A DNA stretch of 64,000 nucleotides, taken from assembly GCF_000423885.1 (NCBI RefSeq), contig NZ_AUIV01000010.1, forward strand, positions 72,850 through 136,849, in the 5' to 3' direction. Below are positions 37,762 to 47,029 of the stretch, piece after piece. The position numbers were made by a program, and so were the translations under genes. The stretch's first letter is position 1. Each line of letters opens with the position of its first letter. The notes beneath the pieces were generated by a model. The model ran no database searches. It had not been told where the DNA came from and worked only from the letters and a program-made list of their open reading frames with translations. This stretch comes from Thermomonas fusca DSM 15424 (lineage in GTDB: Bacteria > Pseudomonadota > Gammaproteobacteria > Xanthomonadales > Xanthomonadaceae).

Positions 37762-37884
37762 CCCGGCGACTGGGTGCTTCACGCAGGTCACACCGGCGCT
37801 GTCGCAGGCTGGCACCAGTGCCACGCCGCGCACGTGCCACGCACGCTGCAGCGCGTGGCGGCCCACTCATCGAATGGACCCGCC

Positions 37885-39633
37885 ATGCCAGATCCGCATC
37901 ATCCGCAGGACGTGCCGGAAACCCCGATCGCACCGTTCAAGGTGCCCGACAACCCCACTGCCACCCCGTCCACCGGGATTGCGCGCACCGCGCAGATCCT
38001 GGGCTTCCTGCTGAAATACCGCCGTGCCGGCGTGTTCGCGGGACTGGATGGGGATCTCGGCGAAGCCCCCGCCGTGCAGTCGGACAGCGAGGCCGGGCCC
38101 GAGGCCTTCGTGGACGACCTGGAGGCACTGGGCCCCACCTTCATCAAGCTGGGGCAGGCACTCTCCACCCGGCCCGACATGTTGCCGCCGGAGTATCTGG
38201 TCGCGTTGGAGCGCATCCAGGACGATGTGTCTCCCATGCCGGTGGAGGACGTGCGCGCGCTGGTGGAGGAGGCGCTGGGGGTGAAGCTGTCGCAGGCCTT
38301 CGCCGACTTCGACCCCGAGCCGCTGGGCGCCGCCTCGCTGGCCCAGGTGCACCGCGCCCACCTGCGTGACGGCCGCCCGGTGGCGGTCAAGGTGCAGCGC
38401 CCCGGCGTGCTGCAGGCCATCGTGGCCGATCTGGATGCGATGGCGGACATTGCCGCGCGCGCCGACCGCTGGACCGACGTCGGCCGCCGCGTGGGTTTTG
38501 CCGACTGGGTGCACGAATTCCGCAAGTCGCTGCTGGCCGAACTGGACTACCGGGTGGAGGCCGACAACCTGGTGCGCTTCGGCAACCATTTCGCCAAGTA
38601 CCCCGAGATCGTGGTGCCGCAACCGGTGTGGGACTACACCCGCGAGCGCGTGCTCACCATGGACCTGGCCGATGGCATCAAGGTCACCGCGATCTCCGGC
38701 CTGCGCCGCACCGAGCAGGACCTGGGCGCGCTGGCGGAAACCGTCATGCGCGCCTACCTGGACATGGTGTTCGTGCATGGCGAGGTCCACGCCGATCCGC
38801 ACCCCGGCAACCTGCTGCTGACCCCGGACGGCCGCATCGCGCTGCTGGACCTGGGCATGGTGGCGCACATCCCGCCGCGCCGGCGCGAGCAACTGCTGAA
38901 GCTGTTGTTTGCCGCGGTGGACGGCCGTGGCGAGGACGTGGCCGCCGAGGCCATCGCCATGGGCACGCGGCTGGAAAACTTCGACAACGAGCGTTATCAC
39001 CGCGAAGTGGGGCAGATGATCGCCCGCTACGCCGCGATGACCGGCGGGCGCACCCAGCCGGAAGGCCGGATGGTGCTGGACCTGGTGCTGCTGGGCAGCG
39101 CCTGCGGCCTGCGCACGCCGCCGGAACTGAGCCTGCTGGGCAAGACCCTGCTCAACCTGGAAGCGGTCTGCAACGGCTTGGACCCGGAGCTGGACGTGAA
39201 GCGGGTGGTGGAAGACCACCTCGAACACGTCATGCGCCAGCGGCTGAAGAAGTCGTTCTCGCCGGCCAACCTGGCCAGCGAGGCGATGGAGCTGCAGGCG
39301 CTGGTGCGCGGTGCGCCGCGCCGCGTCTCCGACATCCTGACCCTGCTGGCCGACAACCGGATGCAGGTGAAGGTCACCGGGCTGGAGGAATCCCGCCTGA
39401 TGGAGAACATGCAGAAGATCGCCAACCGCATCAGCACCGGCATCATCGTGGCCGCGCTGATCCTGGCGTCGGCCATGCTGATGCGCCAGGAAGGCGGCGC
39501 CCGCCTGTTCGGCTATCCGGCCATCGCGCTGGTGTTCTTCGTGGCGGCGGCGGTGCTGGGGCTGGCCATCGTGATCAGCGCGCTGCTGCGCGACCGGCGC
39601 GCCAAGCCGAAGGAAACGCCGGGCACGGGCTGA
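37885..39633 (+). CDS. ABC1/UbiB/AarF-family atypical kinase
   Basis: 582 aa. UbiB-type proteins help ubiquinone biosynthesis and lipid transport. Motifs: KxGQ segment IKLGQALSTRPDMLPPEYL (~88), ATP-binding Lys in VAVKVQRPGV, catalytic loop GEVHADPHPGNLLL (~301), DLGMVAHI (~322) in the Mg-binding position. The C-terminus has two TM helices (IIVAALILASAMLMR, ALVFFVAAAVLGLAIVISALL), as in UbiB. The longer form with upstream ATG at 37774 lacks homology; 37885 is chosen. The N-terminal ~60 residues are Pro-rich. True ubiB usually sits with ubiE/ubiJ, so this may be a paralogue. Confidence 0.92.
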   Translation: MPDPHHPQDVPETPIAPFKVPDNPTATPSTGIARTAQILGFLLKYRRAGVFAGLDGDLGEAPAVQSDSEAGPEAFVDDLEALGPTFIKLGQALSTRPDMLPPEYLVALERIQDDVSPMPVEDVRALVEEALGVKLSQAFADFDPEPLGAASLAQVHRAHLRDGRPVAVKVQRPGVLQAIVADLDAMADIAARADRWTDVGRRVGFADWVHEFRKSLLAELDYRVEADNLVRFGNHFAKYPEIVVPQPVWDYTRERVLTMDLADGIKVTAISGLRRTEQDLGALAETVMRAYLDMVFVHGEVHADPHPGNLLLTPDGRIALLDLGMVAHIPPRRREQLLKLLFAAVDGRGEDVAAEAIAMGTRLENFDNERYHREVGQMIARYAAMTGGRTQPEGRMVLDLVLLGSACGLRTPPELSLLGKTLLNLEAVCNGLDPELDVKRVVEDHLEHVMRQRLKKSFSPANLASEAMELQALVRGAPRRVSDILTLLADNRMQVKVTGLEESRLMENMQKIANRISTGIIVAALILASAMLMRQEGGARLFGYPAIALVFFVAAAVLGLAIVISALLRDRRAKPKETPGTG

Positions 39634-39664
39634 AACGCCGGACATACAGGCCGGACTGCGGAGG

Positions 39665-39762
39665 GGCGCGTTGCCGCCGGCGCGGGCGCGAATGTCCCCC
39701 GATGCCGACATGGCGTCGGCATCTTCTCCTTGATTTCGCGCCCGCGCCGGCGGCAACGCGCC
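39665..39762. repeat. Large nested inverted repeat (28-bp arms with inner hairpin)
   Basis: Bases 39665-39692 are the exact reverse complement of 39735-39762. Inside the 42-nt loop a second hairpin (39701-39709 with 39715-39723, 9 bp) forms. It lies in the 193-bp gap between the convergent ubiB-like and katE genes. It could be a REP/BIME-type element or a DNA/RNA roadblock between converging transcripts. Confidence 0.7.
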
Positions 39763-39780
39763 TCCGGTTCTCCTGACAAG

Positions 39781-39817
39781 GCAAAGGCCCGCCCTTTTTC
39801 GTGGGGCGGGCCTTTGC
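39781..39817. terminator. Bidirectional terminator at the ubiB/katE junction
   Basis: A perfect 14-bp stem (39781-39794 with 39804-39817) with a 9-nt T-rich loop lies 10 bp beyond the katE stop (minus strand). No classical T run is visible outside the stem, so efficiency is uncertain. Confidence 0.6.
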
Positions 39818-39826
39818 AGGTGTGGC

Positions 39827-41935
39827 TCAGGGCAGCGTGCGGACCTTGGGCTCGCGCGCCCACTGCCGCACCTTGGCCGCGGCGATGAAGCCGGCCGTGT
39901 CCTCCGGCTGCACCACGCCGGCATCCGGCTTGATCCCGGCGGCCTTGAGGATGTGCTCGCGCGTGCCGCCGCAGGCGGCGATCGCCTTCAGGTGGCCGAA
40001 GGCATCGCGGAAGAAGTCGATCACCGCGGCTTCCCGGGCGAGCTTCTTCGCTTCTTCCATCGTCAGCACGCTGGCCACGGCGTCGAAGATCAGCGACGGC
40101 ATGCCATCGACCTTGCCGTCCAGGCGCCGGGGCTTGCCGTCCGAGAGCGCCATGTGCAGCTTCGGCCCGATCAGCTTGACCTGCGCGCCGGCCTTCTCCG
40201 CGGCCTTGCGCAGCGCGTTGACCTGCGCGACGTCGCTGCCTTCCGACACAAGGATGCCGATGGCGCGTCCCTGCAGGGTTTCCTTGGCGTTGAGCAGGAT
40301 GGACAGGGCCGGGGAGGGGGCCATGTCGATCGGTTCACGCGCCGGCGGGATGCGCGGCGGCAGCGGCATGCCTAGGCCGTCGGCGACGCGTTGCGCCAGC
40401 GCCTCGTCGATGTTGCGCGCCTGCGCCACGGTGCGCACGACGATGTGCTCGCTCTCCACCTTCGACAGCTCGAACACCAGCGCGGACACCACGTGCGCGC
40501 GTTCGATGTCGGTCAGGCTGTTCCAGAACATGCGCGGCTGGCTGAAATGGTCGGCGAACAGTTCGGCGCGGATGCGCTGCTTGCCATCTTCCCCGGCGGC
40601 GGCACGGAAACTGCGGAAGCCGGCCGCGGTTTCCCGCGCGGTGGTGTCGCCGGGCTGCGAAAGCGAATTCGGATCGTAGGCGGCGCGGCCCTTGGGCACC
40701 ATCGTCTGCATGTGGCCGTCGCGCTGGTGGTTGGCGAACGGGCACTTGGGCGCGTTGATCGGCAGATGGGTGAAGTTCGGCCCACCCAAGCGCAACAGCT
40801 GCGTATCGAGGTAGGAGAACAGGCGCCCCTGCAGCAGCGGATCGTCGGAGAAATCGATGCCGGGGATCATGTTCGCCGGGCAGAAGGCCACCTGCTCGGT
40901 CTCGGCGAAGAAATTGTCGGGCCAGCGGTCCAGCACCATGGTGCCGATCAGCTGCACCGGCACCAGTTCCTCGGGGATCAGCTTGGTGGCGTCCAGGTGG
41001 TCGAACGGGAATTCGGCCGCCTGTTCCTCGGTGAACAGCTGCACGCCCAGGTCCCAGGCCGGGAAGTCGCCGGCCTGGATCGCCTCGAACAGGTCGCGGC
41101 GATGGAAGTCGTTGTCGGCGTGCTGGATCTTCATGTGCTCGTCCCAGATGTGCGACTGCACACCCAGCTGCGGCCGCCAGTGGAACTTCACGAAGGTCGA
41201 GCGCCCGTCCTTGTCCACCAGGCGGAAGGTGTGGATGCCGAAGCCTTCGATCATCCGCAGGCTGCGCGGCAGGCCGCGGTCGGACATGGCCCACAGGGTC
41301 ATGTGCCAGGTTTCCGGGGTGAGCGAAACGAAGTCCCAGAAGGTGTCGTGGGCGCTGGCGGCCTGCGGGAAGGCGCGGTCGGGCTCCATCTTCACCGCAT
41401 GGATGAAATCCGGGAATTTCATCGCGTCCTGGATGGCGAAAACGGGGAAGTCGTTGCCCACCAGGTCGAAGTTGCCTTCCTGCGTGTAGAACTTCACCGC
41501 GAAGCCGCGCACATCGCGCGGGGTGTCCACGCTGCCGGCGCCGCCGGCGACCGTGGAGAAGCGGGCGAACACCGGCGTGCGCACCTTGGTCTCGGTGAAC
41601 AGGCGCGCGGTGGTGTATTTCGCCAGCGACTTGTTGAGCTGGAAATAGCCGTGGGCACCGGAGCCGCGCGCGTGCACGACGCGTTCGGGAATGCGCTCAT
41701 GGTCGAAGTGGGTGATCTTCTCGCGGAGGATGAAATCCTCCAGCAGCGTCGGCCCGCGCTCGAAGGCGCGCAGCGAATTCTGGTTGTCCGAGACCGGGAT
41801 GCCCTGGGCGGTGGTCAACGTGTCGTAGCCGTCCTCGGCCTGTTGGCGGGGCTCGCCGCCGTTGCCGCGACGTGGCGGCGCGTCGGCCTTGCGCGGTTTC
41901 TGCTCGGGGCGGGCGGGGGTCTTCCTGGTGGCCAT
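39827..41935 (-). CDS. katE: Catalase HPII (large-subunit clade 2 heme catalase)
   Basis: Decomposes H2O2; clade 2 enzymes have a C-terminal DJ-1/PfpI-like domain, here residues ~545-702. 702 aa from ATG 41935 (AAGGAA 7-12 nt upstream; the Met 15 codons earlier lacks one). Core: GSGAHGYFQL (His active-site region), RFSTVAGGAGSVDTPRDV, FYTQEGNFDLVGND (Asn), and heme-Tyr region LFSYLDTQLLRLGGPNF. The basic N-terminal tail (KTPARPEQKPRKADAPPRR) is typical of HPII. Stationary-phase regulation is likely by family knowledge. Confidence 0.96.
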   Translation of the reverse strand: MATRKTPARPEQKPRKADAPPRRGNGGEPRQQAEDGYDTLTTAQGIPVSDNQNSLRAFERGPTLLEDFILREKITHFDHERIPERVVHARGSGAHGYFQLNKSLAKYTTARLFTETKVRTPVFARFSTVAGGAGSVDTPRDVRGFAVKFYTQEGNFDLVGNDFPVFAIQDAMKFPDFIHAVKMEPDRAFPQAASAHDTFWDFVSLTPETWHMTLWAMSDRGLPRSLRMIEGFGIHTFRLVDKDGRSTFVKFHWRPQLGVQSHIWDEHMKIQHADNDFHRRDLFEAIQAGDFPAWDLGVQLFTEEQAAEFPFDHLDATKLIPEELVPVQLIGTMVLDRWPDNFFAETEQVAFCPANMIPGIDFSDDPLLQGRLFSYLDTQLLRLGGPNFTHLPINAPKCPFANHQRDGHMQTMVPKGRAAYDPNSLSQPGDTTARETAAGFRSFRAAAGEDGKQRIRAELFADHFSQPRMFWNSLTDIERAHVVSALVFELSKVESEHIVVRTVAQARNIDEALAQRVADGLGMPLPPRIPPAREPIDMAPSPALSILLNAKETLQGRAIGILVSEGSDVAQVNALRKAAEKAGAQVKLIGPKLHMALSDGKPRRLDGKVDGMPSLIFDAVASVLTMEEAKKLAREAAVIDFFRDAFGHLKAIAACGGTREHILKAAGIKPDAGVVQPEDTAGFIAAAKVRQWAREPKVRTLP

Positions 41936-42075
41936 GCGCGTTTCCTTGGCGGGGGAGTTCCCAAGGGTCCGCCACGGCATGTGAAGCGGGGGAAACGACG
42001 CGGGTTGTTGACGTTGTTTGCACGCGGCATGCCGGCTAATCGCCGCTGCGGCGAGGCCGGAGCACAGCGAACCTC

Positions 42076-43290
42076 ATGGATCTGAAAAGCGGCTATCCCT
42101 TCTGGGCGGTCAGCAACGGACTGCTGCACGCCTTCCCGCCGCTGGCGCGGGACACGCACTGCGACGTGGCCATCATGGGCGCGGGCATCACCGGCGCCCT
42201 GATCGCCAGCGAGTTGGCCGACCATGGCCATTCCGTGTGCGTGCTGGACGCGCGCGACGTGGGCTGGGGCAGCACCGCCGCCAGCACGGCGATGCTGCAG
42301 TACGAGATCGACACCCACATGACCGACCTGCGCGACCGCTACGGCGAGGCCGACGCGGTGCTGGCCTACCGCAGCTGCGTGGAGGCCATCGACCGTCTGC
42401 AGGATGTGGCGCGATACGCCGGCAACGTCGGCTTCGCGCGGGCCCGCAGCCTGTATTTCGCCAGCCGCCGGCGCGACCTGCCGTCGCTGCGATCGGAATT
42501 CGCACTGCGGCGGCAACATGGCCTGGATGTCGCCTGGCTGGACGCCGGGCGGGTGCGGGAACGCTTCGGGTTCGATGCGCCCGCCGCGATCCTGTCCGCC
42601 GACGCCGCGCGCGTGGATCCCTACCGCTTGGCCTACCGCCTGCTGGTGAAACTGGAGCGGCGCGGGGTGGCGGTGCACGACCGCACCACCGTGGTGCGCT
42701 TCACCCCGCGCGTGCGCGGCGTGGAACTGGAGTGCGCCGACGGCACTCTCGTGAAGGCGAAGCATCTGGTGATGGCCACCGGCTACCAGGCGCAGGGCCT
42801 GATCGACCGCAAGGTGGCGGTCAACCGCAGCAGCTATGCCTTCGTCACCGATCCCATCGCCCCGGACCTGCTGGGCCCGCTGCGCCACACGCTGGTCTGG
42901 GAAACCGCGCGGCCCTATCTGTACCTGCGCACCACCAGCGACGGCCGCCTGCTGGTGGGGGGAGAAGACGACGCGATCGATATCCCCGCCCGCCGCGATG
43001 CCGTAGTGGATCGCAGGGCGCGCAAACTGGCCAAACGGGTCGCCGCGATGCTCCCGCACCTGCCGGTCACGCCCGCGTTCGCGTGGGGTGGCACCTTTGC
43101 CGAAACCGAAGACGGCCTGCCGTGGTTCGGGCCGCACCCGCAGCACGGCCCGCGGGTGCTGTTCGCGATGGCCTACGGCGGCAACGGCATCACCTATTCG
43201 ATGCTGGGTGCCGGCCTGCTGCGCGCCATCATCGAGCGCCGCAAGCATCCGCTGAGGGCGCTGTTCGGCTTCGAACGGGCGGCGCGCTGA
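42076..43290 (+). CDS. FAD-dependent oxidoreductase (DAO family)
   Basis: 404 aa. N-terminal FAD fold: CDVAIMGAGITGALIASELADH (GxGxxG at ~33-38), then the Glu/Asp ribose-binding VLDARDVGWGSTAAST. DAO domain features: VMATGYQAQGL, FVTDPIAPDL, and the C-terminal ITYSMLGAGLL FAD-binding loop. Similar to glycine/D-amino-acid oxidases and related dehydrogenases; substrate unknown. Divergent from katE, 140 bp apart. Confidence 0.9.
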   Translation: MDLKSGYPFWAVSNGLLHAFPPLARDTHCDVAIMGAGITGALIASELADHGHSVCVLDARDVGWGSTAASTAMLQYEIDTHMTDLRDRYGEADAVLAYRSCVEAIDRLQDVARYAGNVGFARARSLYFASRRRDLPSLRSEFALRRQHGLDVAWLDAGRVRERFGFDAPAAILSADAARVDPYRLAYRLLVKLERRGVAVHDRTTVVRFTPRVRGVELECADGTLVKAKHLVMATGYQAQGLIDRKVAVNRSSYAFVTDPIAPDLLGPLRHTLVWETARPYLYLRTTSDGRLLVGGEDDAIDIPARRDAVVDRRARKLAKRVAAMLPHLPVTPAFAWGGTFAETEDGLPWFGPHPQHGPRVLFAMAYGGNGITYSMLGAGLLRAIIERRKHPLRALFGFERAAR

Positions 43291-43296
43291 TCCGCC

Positions 43297-44139
43297 TCAG
43301 TCGCGGGTAGCCAGGCACTGGCCCAGGCGCACGGGGGATTCCGCATGCAGGTTGGGGCTGAGCGTGGCCACGCCCGGGGGCAGCAGCACGATCACGGTGC
43401 TGCCGTAGTTGAAACGCGCCATTTCCGCGAAGCGTTCCAGGCTGATGCCCTTGCCGCGGTAGTCCCTGCGGGTGATGGCATCGCCGTAGGCGGGGATTTC
43501 CACGCCGCCCCACACGGTTTCCACGCCGGACACCAGCAGCGCGCCCACCATCACCTGCACCATCGGGCCGAAGTCGGTGTCGAAGTGGCAGACCAGGCGC
43601 TCGTTGCGGGCGAACAGGCGCGGCACGCTGGCCACCGCGTCGGTGCCCACCGAGAACAGCCGGCCGGGAACGTGCACGGTTTCGCGCAGGGTCCCGGTCC
43701 ACGGCATGTGCACGCGGTGGTAGTCGCGCGGGGACAGGTACACGGTGGCGAAGCTGCCGTCGCGGAACGGCGCGGCATCCGCCTCGCTGCCCAGCAATTC
43801 GGCGGCGGTGAAGCCCTGGCCCTTGGCCTGGAAGATGCGACCTTCGACGATCGACCCGCACTGGCTGATGTGGCCGTCGGCCGGCATCAGCAGGGCGCGC
43901 GGGTCGGCGTCGGGCGTGCGCGCGCCGGGCTTCAGCGCGCGGGTGAAGAAGGCGTTGAAGCTGGGGTAGGCGGTGGGATCGGGCTCCGCGGCTTCCGACA
44001 GGTCCACGCCGAACCGGCGGGTGACGGTGTCGATCAGCCACTGCTTGAGCCCGCGGTTTGTGGAATAGGCCAGCCGCCGCGCCAGCGAGGACAGCAGGCG
44101 ATGCGGCAGCACATAGGTGAGGGCGGTGATCGGGCTCAT
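43297..44139 (-). CDS. psd: Phosphatidylserine decarboxylase proenzyme
   Basis: Makes phosphatidylethanolamine; self-cleaves to alpha and beta chains with a pyruvoyl group. 280 aa. Visible: NRGLKQWLIDTVTRRFGVDL, PADGHISQCGSIVEGRIFQA, SPRDYHRVHMPWTG and the self-cleavage motif GST in FNYGSTVIVLLP (Ser becomes the pyruvoyl group). Its start overlaps the SCO gene stop by 4 bp. The cleavage site is usually LGST; here the residue before GST is Tyr. The product is inner-membrane associated. Confidence 0.94.
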   Translation of the reverse strand: MSPITALTYVLPHRLLSSLARRLAYSTNRGLKQWLIDTVTRRFGVDLSEAAEPDPTAYPSFNAFFTRALKPGARTPDADPRALLMPADGHISQCGSIVEGRIFQAKGQGFTAAELLGSEADAAPFRDGSFATVYLSPRDYHRVHMPWTGTLRETVHVPGRLFSVGTDAVASVPRLFARNERLVCHFDTDFGPMVQVMVGALLVSGVETVWGGVEIPAYGDAITRRDYRGKGISLERFAEMARFNYGSTVIVLLPPGVATLSPNLHAESPVRLGQCLATRD

Positions 44140-44774
44140 CGGGCGGCCTTGGTCAGCATTTCAAGGTCGGCGGCAATGCCCTTCACGTCGAACGGCGGCT
44201 GGGTCACCCCGGCCATGCGCGCCTGCGGATCCAGCAGCACCAGCGCGGCGCTGTGGTCGATGCTGTAGTCGGCCGGATCGCCGCTGGCGCCGGGCACCTT
44301 CATGAACACCAGCGACAGCGAGCGGGCGAACGCCTCCAGCTGCGGCAGCGGCGCGGTGGCGGCCAACGAATCGGGATGGAAGGCGCGGGCGTACTGGGCC
44401 ACCAGCTGCGGGGTGTCGCGCTCCGGGTCGGCGGAGACGAACAGCACGCGCGGGCGGATGTCCGCGGGCAGCGCCGCCCATTGCTTCTGCGCCCCGGCCA
44501 GTTCGGCCAAGGTGGTGGGGCAGACGTCCGGGCAGTGGGTGAAGCCCAGGAACACCACCGTCCAGTGGCCTTCCAGCGCCGCCTTGTCCAGCACCTTGCC
44601 CCCCTCCTGCTGCAGCGCGAACGCCGGCAACTCGCGCGGGGTGGGCAGCAGGGTCACCGCGCGGGTGGCGGGCAGGGCGGGCGCGGCCGGCGCGTGCATG
44701 CGCTGCGCGGCCCACAGGCCCAGCGCGCCGGCAAGGGCAGCGACGATCAGCAGGAGAACAAGGCGTCGGGACAT
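44136..44774 (-). CDS. SCO1/SenC-family copper/redox protein
   Basis: 212 aa, start at 44774. N-terminal signal/TM anchor (RRLVLLLIVAALAGALGLW). Thioredoxin-like domain with GHWTVVFLGFTHCPDVCPTT (CxxxC, ~82-86) and the Cu-binding His in SIDHSAALVLLD. SCO proteins deliver copper to cytochrome c oxidase CuA. The operon partner psd is overlapped by 4 bp, a pair without an obvious functional link. Confidence 0.92.
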   Translation of the reverse strand: MSRRLVLLLIVAALAGALGLWAAQRMHAPAAPALPATRAVTLLPTPRELPAFALQQEGGKVLDKAALEGHWTVVFLGFTHCPDVCPTTLAELAGAQKQWAALPADIRPRVLFVSADPERDTPQLVAQYARAFHPDSLAATAPLPQLEAFARSLSLVFMKVPGASGDPADYSIDHSAALVLLDPQARMAGVTQPPFDVKGIAADLEMLTKAAR

Positions 44775-44855
44775 GACCGTCTGGCATGGAAGCGGCCCGC
44801 CATGATACCGGGGTGCCACCGCTATACTTCAGCGCCTTGCCCAGCTGTTGCCGCC

Positions 44856-45800
44856 ATGTCCCAGGAACTGCAGACCATCATCGACCTGATCCGCTACGGC
44901 GCCAGCCGGTTCAACGCGGCGGGCCTGACTTTCGGCCACAGCTTCGACAATGCGCTGGACGAGGCGACCCAGCTGACCCTGCACGCCCTGCACCTGCCGC
45001 ACGACCTGTCGCCGGTGTACGGCAACGCCCGCGTCACCGAGGCGGAGAAGGAAGACGTGCTGGGGCTGTTCCTGCGCCGCATCGAGGAGCGCATCCCGGC
45101 CTGCTACCTGACCGGCGAGGCCTGGTTCGCCGGGTTGAGTTTCAAGTCCGACCCGCGCGCGCTGGTGCCGCGCTCGCCGATTGCCGAGCTGATCGAATCC
45201 GGCTTCCAGCCGTGGCTGGGTGACCGCGATGTGCGCCGCGCGCTGGACCTGTGCACCGGCTCCGGCTGTATTGCGATTGCGATGGCGCACTACAACCCGG
45301 ATTGGCACGTGGACGGCGTGGACATCAGCGACGACGCGCTGGCACTGTCGCGCGAGAACGAAAAACGCCTGCACGTGCAGAACGTGCGCTTCGTGAAGTC
45401 CGACCTGTTCGCCGGCCTGGCCGGAGAGCGCTACGACCTGATCGTCACCAATCCGCCCTACGTCACCAATGACGAAACCGACGCCCTGCCGCGCGAATAC
45501 GCGCACGAGCCGGAACTGGGCCTGCGTGCCGGCGACGACGGCCTGGACCTGTGCCTGCGCATCCTGCGCGACGCGCCGCTGCACCTGTCGGAAGACGGCC
45601 TGCTGATCTGCGAAGTGGGCGAGGCCGAACAGGCGCTGGTCAAGCTGCTGCCGGAGCTGCCGCTGGCGTGGGTGGAGTTCAAGGTGGGCCAGATGGGTAT
45701 CTTCGTGGCCGAGTGCGCCGACCTGATCGAGCACAACGCCCGCATCACCCAGCTGGCCGCCGAGCGTGAAGCGGGTGCGCCGCCGGCGGGGCTGTTCTGA
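44856..45800 (+). CDS. prmB: Ribosomal protein uL3 N5-glutamine methyltransferase
   Basis: Methylates a Gln of L3 using SAM. 314 aa. Helical N-terminal domain (to ~110), then the Rossmann methyltransferase: ALDLCTGSGCIAIAMAHYNP (motif I), VDGVDISDDALAL, and NPPY in DLIVTNPPYVTNDE (Gln-binding). EYAHEPELGLRAGDDGLDL distinguishes PrmB from PrmC. The start ATG at 44856 (MSQELQTIIDLIRYG) has no strong Shine-Dalgarno. aroC follows 4 bp later. Confidence 0.96.
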   Translation: MSQELQTIIDLIRYGASRFNAAGLTFGHSFDNALDEATQLTLHALHLPHDLSPVYGNARVTEAEKEDVLGLFLRRIEERIPACYLTGEAWFAGLSFKSDPRALVPRSPIAELIESGFQPWLGDRDVRRALDLCTGSGCIAIAMAHYNPDWHVDGVDISDDALALSRENEKRLHVQNVRFVKSDLFAGLAGERYDLIVTNPPYVTNDETDALPREYAHEPELGLRAGDDGLDLCLRILRDAPLHLSEDGLLICEVGEAEQALVKLLPELPLAWVEFKVGQMGIFVAECADLIEHNARITQLAAEREAGAPPAGLF

Positions 45801-45804
45801 TTCG

Positions 45805-46914
45805 ATGAACAGCTTTGGCCACCTGCTGCGCGTCACCACCTTCGGCGAATCGCACGGGCCGGCCATCGGCTGCGTCCTCGACGGCTGCCCGCCGGGCATT
45901 GCCATCGCACCGGAAGACTTCGCCCACGACCTCGCGCGGCGCGCCACCGGCAAGACCCGGCATACCTCGGCGCGACACGAGGCGGACGAGGTGGAAATCC
46001 TCTCCGGCGTGTACGAGGGTGTCACCACCGGCACCCCGATCGCCCTGCTGATCCGCAATACCGACCAGCGCAGCAGGGACTACAGCGCCATCGCCGCGCA
46101 GTTCCGCCCCGGCCACGCCGACTACAGCTACTGGCAGAAGTACGGCATCCGCGATCCGCGCGGCGGCGGGCGTTCCAGCGCGCGCGAGACGACGATGCGG
46201 GTGGCCGCGGCGGTCATCGCCAGGAAATGGCTGGGGCAGCGCGGCGTGACCGTGCGCGGCTGCATGACCCAGATCGGCGATGTCGTGCCGCGCGCGCATG
46301 ACTGGAGCGCGGTCGAAGGCAACCCGTTCTTCTGGCCTTGCGCGGAGCAGGTGTCAGAACTTGAAAGCTACATGGACGCGCTGCGCAAGTCCGGTGATTC
46401 GGTCGGCGCGCGCGTGCTGGTGGTGGCCGACGGCGTGCCGCCGGGCTGGGGCGAGCCGATCTACGGAAAACTCGATGGCGAGCTGGCGGCGGCGATGATG
46501 TCGATCAACGCGGTCAAGGGTGTGGAGATCGGCGACGGCTTCGCCTCCGTCGCTTCGAGAGGCAGCGAGCACCGCGACGTGATGACGCCGGCGGGCTTCC
46601 TGTCCAACCATGCCGGCGGCATCCTCGGCGGCATCTCCACCGGCCAGCAGGTGTCGGTGTCGGTGGCGTTCAAGCCGACCTCCAGCCTGCGCCTGCCGGT
46701 GCAGGGGCTGGACGTGGATGGCAACGTGGTGGACGTGGTCACCACCGGCCGCCATGACCCCTGCGTCGGCATCCGTGCCACCCCCATCTGCGAGGCCATG
46801 CTGGCGCTGGTGCTGATGGACCAGGCGCTGCGCCATCGCGCGCAGTGCGGCGACGTGGGCGAAGTCGCGCCGCGCATCGCGGGCACCACCTCCATTACCG
46901 ACACCAAACGATAG
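45805..46914 (+). CDS. aroC: Chorismate synthase
   Basis: Last shikimate-pathway step: EPSP to chorismate, reduced FMN dependent. 369 aa. Motifs: FGESHGPAIGCVLDGCPPG (first signature), GGGRSSARETTMRVAAA, and SNHAGGILGGISTGQQVSVSV near 270 (FMN/substrate binding), then GRHDPCVGIRA. The product feeds the trp genes at 51040-54529, which are not contiguous but in the same region. The prmB-aroC pair is conserved in gammaproteobacteria. Confidence 0.98.
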   Translation: MNSFGHLLRVTTFGESHGPAIGCVLDGCPPGIAIAPEDFAHDLARRATGKTRHTSARHEADEVEILSGVYEGVTTGTPIALLIRNTDQRSRDYSAIAAQFRPGHADYSYWQKYGIRDPRGGGRSSARETTMRVAAAVIARKWLGQRGVTVRGCMTQIGDVVPRAHDWSAVEGNPFFWPCAEQVSELESYMDALRKSGDSVGARVLVVADGVPPGWGEPIYGKLDGELAAAMMSINAVKGVEIGDGFASVASRGSEHRDVMTPAGFLSNHAGGILGGISTGQQVSVSVAFKPTSSLRLPVQGLDVDGNVVDVVTTGRHDPCVGIRATPICEAMLALVLMDQALRHRAQCGDVGEVAPRIAGTTSITDTKR

Positions 46915-47029
46915 CGGCGCGCCGCCGGCTTGGCCCCCACGGGCAGCAGCGCGCCGCAGCGGCAGTCGCAGACAGACCCCATTCCCCGCAGGCGCTTCGA
47001 CGCGCCGCATGCAGATCCCGAGGCAACAG

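Noticed and set aside
42018..43310. Alternative plus-strand frame over the FAD oxidoreductase
   Set aside because: The other frame has the clear GxGxxG FAD motif and family similarity.
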